Origin: Pontederia crassipes
Lineage: Eukaryota; Streptophyta; Magnoliopsida; Commelinales; Pontederiaceae
Direction of reading: 5' to 3'
DNA: 64,000 nucleotides
Assembly: GCA_030549335.1 (NCBI GenBank)
Contig: CM060198.1
Coordinates: 52,326,995-52,390,994 of the forward strand
The notes beneath the pieces were generated by a model, which saw only the letters and a program-made list of their open reading frames with translations, did no database searches and had not been told where the DNA came from. Shown piece by piece: positions 32,339 through 43,450 of this stretch. Each line of letters begins with the position of its first letter. Position 1 is the stretch's first letter. The position numbers and the translations under genes are program-made.

Positions 32339-32795
32339 ATCTCCCCCTTTTTGATGAAGATAAACCGAGAAATATATAAGTTGGCGAAAAAATTGTAAAA
32401 TCTTTGTAAAACAATTTTACTCCCCCTAACACTCAACTTTAATCACAATGGGAGATATTCATATAAAATATATTCAGGTCATATTTCTCCTATACTTCTC
32501 CCCCTTTTGTTTCATCAAAAAGTCATTTGTAAGAAACCATATGTAACTCCCTTTTAATAAAAAATTATTCTTCCCCATTTTTGTCATATAATAGATATAT
32601 AGAGTATTGCAAGTTTTGAAAGGTAACTCCCTCTAAATTTATGGCTATTTTATAATAAAAACCAATTTATGAAAGTCAAAACAAAAATGTATTAACAATT
32701 AAAATATGGCATAAAACTTTGATCCAACAATTACTATTACCAATGATGCCTATGATATGTCAAAATAAAGTTTAATCATGCTCCCCCTATTACGT
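32339..32795 (-). repeat. second multiple-PPT region, outside the right LTR
   Basis: Nearly the same as 5777-6233 and breaks off at CTCCCCCTATTAC. Flanking DNA, not element DNA, is expected here, so the LTR was probably shared by two tandem units. Rightwards the match ends at 32795 without a visible target duplication. Confidence 0.75.
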
Positions 32796-33500
32796 AAATC
32801 ATAAAGTTTACGTTCTGTTGGCCAGAACTCGGATCGAGTATAGAGGGAACACGGGCCGAGTCGTTGGCAAAATTATTCTCGGAGAATCTGAGTTAGAACC
32901 TGGTCCAGGTCAGGATTACACTCGGGCCGAGTCGATTGCACGATCGGGTCGGAAGGGGTCGATCCGCCCGATCGTCTTCTCGGATTGATACCCGGGTCGG
33001 GTTAGGCAGAGCCCGGGCCAGGTTACTAGTGCGATCCGAGCTCCGATCAGTCGTTAATGGCGAATCCGGGCCGAGTTGGAAAAACTCGGTCCCGAGTTGG
33101 TCCGATTCGGGCCGGGTTATGTGCAACCCAGGCCGGGTTTGTCACTCGTAGAAAACTGCGAAGTTCCAGGTTTCCTTCGTTTCGTTTCTTTTATTGATCG
33201 TGATAATCAATCATCAATAGCATGGGTTCAAAATCATAAATCAAGTATCGTGTGATCACTTGAATAGTGTAAAAGTAAATCTATGCATGCATTAGCCTAA
33301 TTGAGTTCGCAATCTACATACTACATAATCTACGAGTTCCTTCGGTTCGTAGGTAATAGTCGGTGAGTCCAGAGATTAACGGCTATGAATGCTAAGCATA
33401 GATAAGGAATTTGCTTCTAATTACGTCCTCGAAAACATGCTAGACCGTCCAGAAACCAAACTATGAGATAAATCCCGAATTCACACCTTAACGCCTACAA
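32796..33500. repeat. unassigned region with repeated GGGCCGAGT / GGGTCGGGT
   Basis: 32820-33140 is much richer in G+C than its surroundings. It repeats CGGGCCGAGTC, CGGGTCGG, GGGCCGGGTT and GGCCGAGTTGG. Open frames on both strands follow the repeat and are Arg/Gly/Ser-rich; I do not regard them as genes. It looks like an LTR promoter array of another element, but no PBS, PPT or LTR pair is visible. Confidence 0.45.
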
Positions 33501-33960
33501 AATTGCGGTTCGCCCTCGTGGTGTTCGTCCTCGGTCACCTATTGGTGCTGTCCGCCACCATCCACACTCGTGGGCATCGTCAGCGTCGCCTGCATTGATC
33601 CTTCGTCCCCTGGTCGCACGCACGTCGCCGAGAAGGAGAGAACAAAGTGAGAGAGAGTGGGGAGAAGGAAGAAATCATGAGAGGAGTGGGGGAGAGGGGT
33701 TTTAAGGGAATGTGTTGTCCCTTGGCCTTCATCATGTCATGAACTGTTGACCATTGAAGAGGGGAGAGGAATGGAGAAGGTGGCAATGAAGATGAGGGAG
33801 AGGGAAGGGTTCGGCCCTTTCCTCTTCACACCCTCATTTTTTTTTGTGAGCCATTACATACCTACTCCACAGGCCACTGCCCCGGGCCTCTGTAAAGATC
33901 CATGGAAGCAAAGAATTAAGCGCTCGTTCAACACTCCCCGGCGAACGGAGAAGTACTGTC
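33500..33960. other. no gene seen
   Basis: Moderately GC-rich with a purine-rich stretch (GAGAGAGAGTGGGGAGAAGG near 33645-33800). Short frames on both strands are low complexity and resemble nothing known to me. Confidence 0.4.
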
Positions 33961-33973
33961 GTTTCCGGTGGCA

Positions 33974-34211
33974 ATGTCACCGTGGGAGCTGCAGTGGGCG
34001 AGCGCAGGCTCGGTGTTAGCCAGCATCATGTTCCTGGGCCCTCCTCCATCAACATTTCCCCTTCAACTTGGAGCAGTTTGTCACCAAGCATGCCCATTGC
34101 CTCCTCGACCGCGTCTACCCCTACCTACAGCTCAGCATCGCTGAGACCTCCGGCAAACGCATGAAGCGCAGTGAGGCCTACGCCGCCGTCGAGCACTATC
34201 ATACACTTTAA
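33974..34211 (+). pseudogene. AAA-ATPase N-terminal (ASD) fragment
   Basis: ATG at 33974 opens MSPWELQWASAGSVLASIM, the membrane-anchor start seen in plant BCS1-like AAA-ATPases. After a one-base frameshift near 34034 the family sequence goes on: WALLHQHFPFNLEQF, then YPYLQLSIAETSGKRMKRSE and AYAAVEHY, i.e. the first ASD block. It then ends at a TAA (34209-34211) as the sequence turns AT-rich. About 75 of some 450-500 residues remain. Such proteins need the AAA core, which is absent here. The complementary missing piece of the gene at 2336-3342 is exactly this region, but it lies 31 kb away on the other strand. Confidence 0.75.
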
Positions 34212-35181
34212 TTGGATACTAATGAAATGAACAAAACATTACCAGGGGAAAGGGGGCAACACTGATCCCTTAGGTTATGTTTTCAAATTCTTGCTTTTTA
34301 CATTAATTTCTTTCATCTTTTTAATTTACTCTCTTCCAATAGCACATGTGGCAACTTGTAGAACATCATAGGTTGATTTCTTTTTAGTTACGAGCCGCAA
34401 CACATCAATCTTTACCTGATAAAATATTGAATTTAGTCACCACTACAAGGCAACACATAATGCCTAAAATAAATTTAGACTTCAAATGTCTCTACTTAAT
34501 TTTTCATCATTAAAAAAACCTTATTCAAGAATATAGATCCATGCACAGGGTTTGTTTAATTTATTTTCTATTACATATGCATTGATGCTCAACATTATGA
34601 AAATTTGTACATAGATTCAAAATAATCTGCATCCATAGAATAGTATTATAGAAAGACATAAGGGCACTATGAGAATAGTAATCATATATGCATCCAAAGA
34701 ATATTAAGTTGCTAGATCCATGTCAACATTATAAGTAGGATGGGATTTGAGATGGAAGATTATGATGCATTGTGTTGAAGAATCAAATTCAAGTTGTTTT
34801 CTAGTTGTGAATGGCTTATAACATAGCAATAGACGTTATGTGTAATGGATTTATTCAAGTCTATACTTAGTTATTCCTATGTATGACATGGTTAATTTCC
34901 GCTTGACAAACGACTGATACTAATGACCAAAATATAATGATGACTAATTAGTGAAAATTAATTAATTATATACAACATTAGTTATCGCATTGTTAATTTG
35001 CACACATACACACACACTAACTACATATATATATGTAGGTCTATATTGTCTACATGGGAACAATTCCAATGGGAAATGATGTCGAAGAAACTTTCCTTCT
35101 ACAACAAATACTAGAAAGTAGGTACGTGCATGTATATATAACATAGCAGTGCAATGAAAAGTTTGATAATTGAGTTAATTT

Positions 35182-35233
<52 letters not shown>

Positions 35234-36247
35234 AATATACCACACCTTTGTGGCAAAGGTAGCACTGTGCGCCCACACTTGTAGGGTCATTCGATCTGAG
35301 ATGAATGGACAAAATTTGTGCGCACCAGTTCAAGATGGGACAAAGGCAGTTTAGAGATTTAGTTTGAGGGGTGGGAGGGAGGCGAACGATTCGAGCTATC
35401 ATGTCGGCACCCTTTTGTCGACCCCCTCTTTTCTTTGCCCTTGTCGGCATCACAGAAGGAAGTGCCGACCGCGAGCTCGTCAGAGAACTAGAACAAATCA
35501 CCATAAAATCATAACAAAAACAATCTAAAAACACAAAAAGTGGTGACCGGCCCTCGATTATTGGCGAACGAAGGAGAAGTGACGATCGAATCTTGACTAT
35601 CAATGATCGATTCTCGTCAAAGGGAGGAGCGGTGACCTATATATACACTATTATTTATTAAAGTTTTCCACATGAGTCGTTGTTTAGCTATACGAAGATC
35701 TTTAGTGTTTTTGTAACAAATCTTCCTCAGAAAGATATGAAAAGATTAGCTGGTATGCCTTTTCATATATAAAAATCAATTTTTATAAGTTAATAATTAA
35801 CAAGTTTTTAAATATATTATCTTAATTTTATAGCTAAACCATAAATAGATGATATTGTTTAGTCCCATTATTACACATATGATCATAGTAGGCATGGACT
35901 AACCGGATTTATAACATGCACACAACATCTTAGGACTTTCTTAAGGAATGACATAAATGCTCCATGATTGATGAGCAAGCACATGACACTCATGTCGCCT
36001 CCACTGTTGCAAAATAGAACGTGAACAATGCTGCTCTCTTGGGTCTTTCACTGCTAGGGTTGTAGTCCCCTCAGCTCGGATTGCGGTTGTCAAGGTCAGC
36101 CTGCCTGATTGCCACTCCAAAAGCATAGTGTCTCGCATAAAGTGTGTATAAATAATATCGCACGAAAGGGCAGGCAAAGACCTCTATGATACAAGTCTAC
36201 CCAATGCTCAGGCGTATTACCGTTGGATAAAGAAGTATATAACGAAT
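34212..36247. other. AT-rich intergenic DNA with (TA)n microsatellite
   Basis: No gene seen. (TA)n at about 35184-35229, short (CA)n at about 35000-35015. Frames at 35.2-35.6 kb are created by the microsatellite. A GC-richer stretch at 35.35-35.6 kb has no recognisable protein. Confidence 0.6.
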
Positions 36248-38352
36248 GTAGTTTTAAAATTTATAATCTCTCTACACTATCAATATTGTGATCCACAAGC
36301 GTACGGTGCATCATTGTAGTGCTTGAGATTCGATCCACAGGGAAATGATGTTTGCGAAATCTTTGAAAAATCCTTCGGATCAAACTCAGTAAGAAAAATA
36401 AATGCCAAAAATAAGGAAAAAGGAATAGCGATGAGGCATAGAAAGAAGCGAAATATTTTTAGGGTTTTTGAAATGTAAAAGAGCGAATATTGCAAAAGCG
36501 ATGACTAATATCAAAGGAGGATGCGAGACAGTAAATCAAGAACACATGCTGAGGACTTATGGGAGGTGCTTCTGTCTTGGGATTCAAAGTTCTTTTGGTT
36601 TGATATGCTATGAGTAAAGTGACCGAGTCCCCTTTTCACGCACGCGTTAAGTTGGTTTCAATAATAAAGACACTCAACTCTACACCCCACACACGCATAT
36701 TGGTGGGAAGCTTGTGTTTGCGTGCATGAAAGGAATTCGTAAAAGGAGTCCATGTTATCATCAATGTACGAATGGTGATTTCCTTTAGGATTTGAGTTTA
36801 AGTCTCGTGCCCATTGAGTATCAAGCATTCAAAAGAAGTACATTTAAGGCAAGGAGGCTACGATCGGCTCATGCCTGCCTTAGTGGAATGTAGATCACCC
36901 TCCTGGGCTGAATGCAAGATATTAGTATCTCCAAGACAATTTAGATGCTTTCGAAGGAGAAGAAGAGTTCGATTTAGGAAATACAATTTAGAATTTACTG
37001 GAAGTTCTTAGAAGTGACTCATCTCTTGCCTACCCGGCTTGGGTCATGGACTTGAGTGAGGAATTAGAGAGTGCCCTACCTTGGGTCGAACTTCTAGAAA
37101 ACTTGAAAGAGATCGAACACGGCAATGGTGAAAGAAGAATATACGAACATCATTTAAAGCCGTTCAAAGTGGTCCCAAATCTTTGACTCAATTCGGTCGT
37201 TTATTGTCAAAAATCCGGAGTGCGTCCAACCTTCTCGGATCACGGATCAAAGCGTGAATGACGTCTAAATCGCACTATGAAAAGCTCCATTGCTAATTCT
37301 ATGAAAACTAATGTCGTGAATCACTATTTGTTCTTAGGCTAGATCTCCACGTTCGGTCACGATGGAGCATATAACATCCCTACGATCGAGGGTGCAAGAC
37401 AACAAGTGATTCAGAAAGCTTCTTCTATGCTTATAACTACGTGGAAAACACAAGAACTACACATGAAACTATCTTCATCCAGACTTGATTTCTCCATGTT
37501 CAGTCGCGATGCAGCCTAATACTCAAATCCATACATAGATTCAAAAAACAAAGAATCAAATAGTAAAATAGGAACCACATTGATATCATAAAAAACACAG
37601 GAAAACTCAATACTCGGTCATTGATCATGAAAATATCAAAATAAAACCCAGCTAAAGAACATAAATCCAAGTTGCATAAGCACCTCCTGGCAGCATGGCC
37701 GGTTAGTTATAAGTCATGTGGAGAACACACTTCTCCATGAATGGATATAGGTATTGTTCTTCGGACTATCCTTTCTCTTCTCTCCCTTGTTTGTGATAAT
37801 CCTCCTTCCCAAAAGAGCTCCCCCTTTCACTTACATCTTTTCCTCCTTTTATATCCGCCTCCTTTTTTTCTGCTTGCTAGCGGTTCTCTCCTCTCCTTCT
37901 TTGTATATCCCCCTATTGCAACCTGTGACTTGACAACTTTTTTGTGCTCCCCCATGCTGCTTGGGAAGCTTCCTTGCACCAGGGAGGTGAAGGAGCTGGC
38001 TGGTCCCCAATCATGGATAGTGTTTGCTATTTTGCTTTTTCTTTGGCTCCTTCCTTAGCCCGATAGCAAATACTAGTCCTTAGTGCAGACAATGGCGCAT
38101 GGTTCAGCCACTCTACTCCATCCCCTGGAGTTCATCAGCTCCCTTGCAGAAAGAGACATTTACCCAAATGAATCTTCAAGCCGGCATGAGCAAACTTTAG
38201 TGATAATATGTAAAATGAACGTTTATGTGGAGAACCTTTGAAATGCATTGAATATGTGTCGTGCACATGTCCATGTAAAGAAATAATTATATAATAAGTA
38301 CTATGTGCATGCAAAATAGTGATGAAAATATAGGCCATAATTCTCCATAGCA
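36248..38352 (-). repeat. LTR-like sequence left of a degraded Athila-type interior
   Basis: The right boundary is clear: ...CTCCATAGCA at 38352 followed directly by the PPT module. The left part holds the sequence order usual at the LTR 3' end of these elements (GATCCACAAGCGTACGG...CGATCCACAGGG near 36290-36340). The left end (about 36248) is a guess; no target duplication was found. It does not match the LTR at 40760. Confidence 0.5.
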
Positions 38353-38388
38353 ACCCCCAGACTTAAAGTTTTGCTTGTCCTCAAGCAA
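38353..38388 (-). promoter_or_regulatory. polypurine tract and AGGA hairpin
   Basis: Minus strand: TTGCTTG-AGGA-CAAGCAA (38371-38388), then AACTTTAAGTCTGGGGG and the LTR. Confidence 0.7.
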
Positions 38389-40736
38389 TCAGCTAAGAAT
38401 TTAGGCTTGTAGTACATCATAAGCATGCATCATAATTCCCCATTCCTTTCCCTGACATCGCCTATTTTTCATTAGCCCTTTTTAACTCGTTTTAAAACTA
38501 CCTTGACAATGTCACCACTGAAGTTACTGTACTAATGGGTTACATATATCCTCTATTGGATGGTCGTCTACATGCAAATTTCCTAGGGATATTCATACAA
38601 TAGTGTTTGTCCTCATGCTGAAAAGGGGCCAACCAACTTATTTATTTTCAAAAGTTCTTTGGATTTATACACAATAGCTCTTCACTTGCATGATGGGATA
38701 AAAGTTTTTCAGCACAGGTGGTTCCACTCATCAGTCCCTAGCTTTTCTTACTAGAATAATGGGCATAGGGTGCTAGTAGGCTTCAGTTCGTTCAATCCTA
38801 ATCTCTTGCAAATAGAAACGAGCATAAGATATACACTTGCTCCTAAATCACACAAAGCTTTGTCAATGTTCAGATGACTAATAGTACAAGAGATTGAGAA
38901 ACTATCCGGATCCCTCAGCTTTGGTGGCAACTTTCTTTGTACTACTGCACTGCACTCCTCTGTCAAAGCAATAGTTTCATATTCTTCAAGAGTCCTCTTC
39001 TTTGACATAATCTATCTAAAAAAACTTTACATATGCAGGAATCTGAGCAATGGCATCTGCAAAAGGAATATTTATATGCAGTTGTTTGAATAGTTGAACA
39101 AAATTTTCAAACTACTTATCCAATTTAGGCTTTTGAAGTCTTTGTGGAAATGGAATTGGAGGTACATAAGGAGGTGGAGGCTTGTATGGAGGCTCAGAAT
39201 CATTTGTTGGTTGTCCTCTTCATTATTTTCACCACTTATTTTCCCTAGTTTGTGGCCTTCTTCTAAAGTGGCTCCAATGCTTTGCCACTTCGCAACTTCA
39301 CTGTCTTGCAATACTCACAAGCTTTCACTTGAGTCTTGCTCGGTAGGCTGCCCTCTTCTCTGGAATTCATGGAGCTAGCTATTTGCCCCACTTTATACTT
39401 CAAGTTTTTGTTAGATGTAATTAGTTGCTCCATCCCTTTCTTAATCTTTTAAAATCTATCATTTGTTGCATTCGCCAATTTTTCGATTGCATGCTCCCAA
39501 GATTATTTCTTTCCCACCTAAGATTATGGTGTTGGTTGTTGATATGGTGGCTGATATGAAGTCTGATAGTGTGGCCGAGGTGAAATGCTTGGAAGTGGTG
39601 GCCTTGCTTACTGAGATGGCGCAGTTTGATTTCCCCAAGAGAAATTGGGATGACTCACTCCTCCATTATGGATTATATGTGGTGGCATGTGGATTGTTTT
39701 CCATGTTCGTATTTCCTATGTCATTGGCTTGTTCATAGTGCATGCAATCTAGGGTATTGTGAGGTCCTCAATAATTGTTACAAATAGGATGTGATGTATT
39801 CATACTTAACATCAACTATATTAGAGAATCCACCTTAGCACTCAATTCTCTATATCCTTCATGGTCTCTACGTCCTTTTTCATCCTAGTCTTCATCATTC
39901 ATTGCCACCTGATCTAGCAAGTTGCATGCTTGTGAATAAGGAAGGTTCATGATGGATCCTCCCGCAACTGTTGAATCCACATTGAATTTCAGACTTAGGG
40001 AAAGACTGAAAGGTCTCTATTAAGAGCCAAGTAGGTACGGCATGATGTGGGCATAGCCTTTGTAGCTTTTTGAATCTCTTCCATGCATTGCCCATAGATT
40101 CATTGTCTTTTTGTTCAAAACATGTAATTTCATTCCGCAACTTGATGAATTTGGAAGGAGGAAAGAATCTCTTCATGAATGCTTGGAATAGTTCATCCCA
40201 TGTATTTTAGGCTCTAGGTGGCTGAGAGTCTAGACAATCCTAAGCTTTATCTCTGAGTGAACATGGGAAGACTTCATCTTGATGGCATCTTCTTTAACGC
40301 CATTCATTTTTATAGTGTCGCAAATTTGCAGAAAATGATTGATGTGAGATAGATGATCTTCATTGAGTTCCCCTCTAAACTGATTCAATTGCACCATCTA
40401 AATGAGCCTGGACTTTAGTTCAAAATTGTTTGCAGCAATCCTAGGGTCCACTATGCATTGGGATAGTGCCTCTGTATGACCTTTTGACTAGGTCCCTCAT
40501 TGAAGATTCAACTTCCTCCACCTATTGTTGTTGGCCTTCTTCCATGTTGGGTATTTTATTCTAGTTATTGACCATTTGTTGTTCTCTTCTTGTTTTTCGA
40601 TTTCCTCAGCACTATCTTTCAATTTCAGGAATATGTGGTTCAAGTGCCCTATTTCTGAGTAGCATATACAAAAAGAAAATTGAAATTTTTTGTCTAGATT
40701 GATAAATAAAATAAAAATTCTAATATTGACGCTCTT

Positions 40737-40753
40737 CCTCGACAATGGCGCCA
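40737..40753 (-). other. primer binding site, tRNA-Asp, degraded
   Basis: Plus strand CCTCGACAATGGCGCCA corresponds to the tRNA-Asp 3' end with three mismatches. Six bases lead to the LTR at 40760, as in the other two elements. Confidence 0.75.
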
Positions 40754-40759
40754 AAAACT

Positions 40760-42103
40760 TGATAATTCACCCGTAAGAATAAGGAGTCAATATCGTAGTA
40801 TATAAAATATCGTCTCACAAAAAAAAGAGTTCAAGTACTAGAATTATAAGATTCTAGATGATATCTAAACGGTCAAAAAAGAAAGAAATAGTAATAAAAT
40901 GTAAATAACAGTGAAATGACGAGATGAGTGCAGAGACTAGCGAGAAAGAACAAGAATTGATTATGATAAAAAAATTAGAATAAAAATTCTAGGATTTTGA
41001 ATCCACTTAATCATAGGGATTTTAGAGATAATAAAATCATGAGTGTTCTACTCAATCTTCACGAGTCACGCATCTCCTCTTTAGGCAAATGCAATTCTAA
41101 TTAAAATAATAAACGCCTACTTTCGTGATCATTTAAATTATTTTAATTACATTATAAACTAAGATTCATAAGTAAAATGATTATCTTTATTTTTAATAAA
41201 CCATACATTTCATGTCATTCATTCTAACTAATCTTAATGAATTACTTTCGTAATCAAGAAGATCATAAATTGCTTAATTAGGTGGCCAATTTAATATACG
41301 CATTTCCTAAAGCACATGAAAGACATAGAATACATCAGATCAAATAAAAATATTCCCTAATGATCAACCCTAGGTTTCATCAAATCCTAGAAAAAGAGGT
41401 TTAGCCACGCATGGGGAAAGAGATCATAATGAAAAACTTCAATTGCATTAAGAGAGAATAAAAAATTATCTAGGAAAAATACATAAAATGTTGTTGAAAC
41501 GCTTGGTCTGTTCTACCTGTCGAGAAGCCCTAGCAATGATGTCCATATCCCCTTTTTCGTTCTCCCAAAGTTCTTTTTATACTCCCCGATCATTAGGGTT
41601 ATAAACATGACATAAATGCCCCTATATTGGACTCACGGTTAGAAAGTTTCAAAATGGGTTAATTGCAGCCGCTACGATTTATCATTGTGCGCTACGGTTT
41701 GGATGACACCATTACGATCTTCCCATAATAGTCCAACCGAAGAGTGTCTTCCTTCAATCTTATGTTACAGTTTGTGCCACACCATTATAGTTTGGATGAC
41801 TGCATTACGACCTGCCCAATAATAGTCCAACCGAAGGTGTCTTTTGTCTCCCTTTTTGCTACGGTTTTCATCACTCCATTATGGCTTGATCCACTCTGTT
41901 ACGATCTGATCGTAGGGAAGAAACATAGAGTGTCTTTCAACTTCATTTTTCATCCATTTTCCTCGTGGTTTTTTATATTCAAGTACAAAATATTGTAAAT
42001 TCTGAACACTTCAAATAAAAGTATAAAACTGGACAAAATCAAATAATTTTAACTCAACAAAATTGATAATGCTTAAATATAATCGATAAGTATGTGATTA
42101 TCA
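40760..42103 (-). repeat. 5' LTR of the degraded Athila-type element
   Basis: Starts TGATAATTCACCC at the PBS and probably ends GTGATTATCA at 42103, about 1,344 bp. Beyond it, chromovirus integrase sequence begins at once, so this element inserted into, or lies next to, an older chromovirus. Confidence 0.6.
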
Positions 42104-42430
42104 TCACCTACTAAAGGTACGTTGGACCATTTGAAGTGTTGGAACTTGTAGGCGATGGAGCTTGTAGGTTGGCATTGCCTCCATCTTATGCATAGATTCA
42201 CAATGTGTTTCACGTTTCCATGTTAAGGATTGAAGAACCAAATCTCAAGGAATATTTGACATATGAAGAACAACCAATAGAGATATTGGAATATAAGAAG
42301 CATCAACTTCGAAACACGATAATATGGTCAAATTAGCATGGAAATACCATCAAGGCATGGAAGCAACTTGGAAACTTGAAAGTGAAATGCGGGAAAAGTT
42401 TCCTTAACTTTTTGGTAAGTCATCTTACAT
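42104..42430 (+). pseudogene. chromovirus integrase C-terminus / chromodomain relic
   Basis: The plus strand reads RYVGPFEVLELVGDGACRLA, then after a TAG HNVFHVSMLR and a stretch like LTYEEQPIEILEYKKHQLR, and after another stop GNTIKAWKQLGNLKVK. This is the order GPF/Y motif, HNVFHVSML, and chromodomain of Ty3/gypsy chromovirus integrases. At least two stops are present, and the rest of pol is missing upstream, where the Athila-type LTR begins. Confidence 0.8.
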
Positions 42431-42437
42431 TATAAGC

Positions 42438-43450
42438 AAATTCGAGGACGGATTTTTATTTAAGTTGGATAGGATGTAACATTTTGATTTATTCAATAGA
42501 CAAAAATAGCCTCAAAAGTGATGGAATCTTAGAGTAATTTAGCGCTCAGAATGCTAAAGCAAAAAGTAGATCAAAAGACCCTTAAAAGCAAGGTTAGTTA
42601 GAGGGCAGAACTATGAAAAGTGTAGTAACGTAATCCCAAGACCCCCAAAACCCTCTTTCTTCTTCCCCACTCTTCCTCCCTCTCGGCTGCAACATTCCTC
42701 AAGAGCTTGTCCATGGTGATCTAGAAGGCCAACATCAAGGAGAGGAGCTAGGGGGTCCAGGAATCGACGGGGAGCTCGCCTAGGGACAAAGAGGAGCTAG
42801 AAGAAAAGGAAATATCCCTAAAAACATTTAGGGATTATGGTATGTAATGGGTGAACCCAAACACTTCCTTGTCCCAACATATGGTTGGAATGGGAATGTT
42901 ATTATGATTTTGCACCAGCTTTGGATTGTTTTTACTATTGATTTCGTTGTTCATTTTAAGGGTTTCAGCATGTACATTTTAAATGGATGTGTGATTGGTT
43001 ACCTTGGATTTGTTGTTGTGTTATGGACCTATAAATGTATGGAATGTAGTAGGTAAACCAAGAATGATTATACATGACATGGTGTTTCTGAACGATGGAT
43101 TGAAGTCGTCGATTACATAATTTTCGGTATCAATCAGTCGACCGGTCCATTAGTTTTGGTATGCATAATCGCCATCGTTCAAATATGATGTGTCAATTGA
43201 TCAACCGAGTGTGTGATCGACATTTTGGAATCGGAAGTTGGGTGATCCGACACTATTCAAATCAGACGCGAAATTGGGCGACCGACCTTTGGGTCAGAAG
43301 CCACTGTTCAAATCGAATGTTGCATCAGGTCGATCGAACGGGCGATTGACCTTGGGGTCAGAAGCCTCTATTTAAATTGGTGGGAACAGTCGACCGCTCC
43401 CTTAGGCAAAATAGAGACCAGATGCCACTGTTTCGATCGGTTGTGTGACC
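42438..43450 (+). repeat. chromovirus PPT and 3' LTR remnant
   Basis: AAATTCG-AGGA-CGGATTT (42438-42455, stem with one G-T wobble), a degraded purine tract, then TGTAACATTTTG at 42475 as LTR start. 43090-43450 repeats GTCGACCGG, GACCGACC and GGTCGATCGA motifs. The LTR end is not visible; 43450 is approximate. Frames at 42.8-43.3 kb look accidental. Confidence 0.6.

Larger units (their letters stand above)
4632..32795 (-). mobile_element. Sirevirus-type Ty1/copia relic, pol deleted, split by nested insertions
   Basis: One minus-strand copia element whose parts become contiguous when the insertions are removed: 3' LTR 4632-5776, multiple-PPT region 5777-6240, gag 6691-7735 continuing at 16091-16188, PBS 16300-16311, and 5' LTR 16314-16983 continuing at 31812-32338. 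The left LTR is an uninterrupted homologue of the split right LTR, which proves the order. No protease, integrase or RT sequence lies between gag and the PPT region, so pol was deleted. A second PPT region (32339-32795) lies outside the right LTR, as if another unit once followed in tandem. Confidence 0.8.
38353..40759 (-). pseudogene. Athila-type gag-protease, heavily decayed
   Basis: 38751-39008 retains the protease neighbourhood: ECSAVVQRKLPPKLRDPDSF and active-site-like CDLGAS, aligning with residues 628-690 of the intact protein at 22160-24910. 39895-40176 retains gag core (RFFPPSKFIKLRNEIT, RLCPHHAVPTW), aligning with residues 180-230, and more gag is visible in shifted frames up to about 40450. 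Several stops and frameshifts are present. No RT or integrase is seen; the interior is only 2.4 kb. Confidence 0.8.

Noticed and set aside
32893..33151. Overlapping frames on both strands, Arg/Ser-rich
   Set aside because: They follow the GGGCCGAGT repeats on both strands; coding on both is implausible.
33747..34019. 90-codon plus-strand frame before the ASD fragment
   Set aside because: No family features; it overlaps the recognisable AAA-ATPase fragment in another frame.
42847..43349. Plus-strand frames of 69 and 62 codons in the chromovirus LTR
   Set aside because: No family resemblance; lie in LTR sequence and partly follow the GTCGACC repeats.
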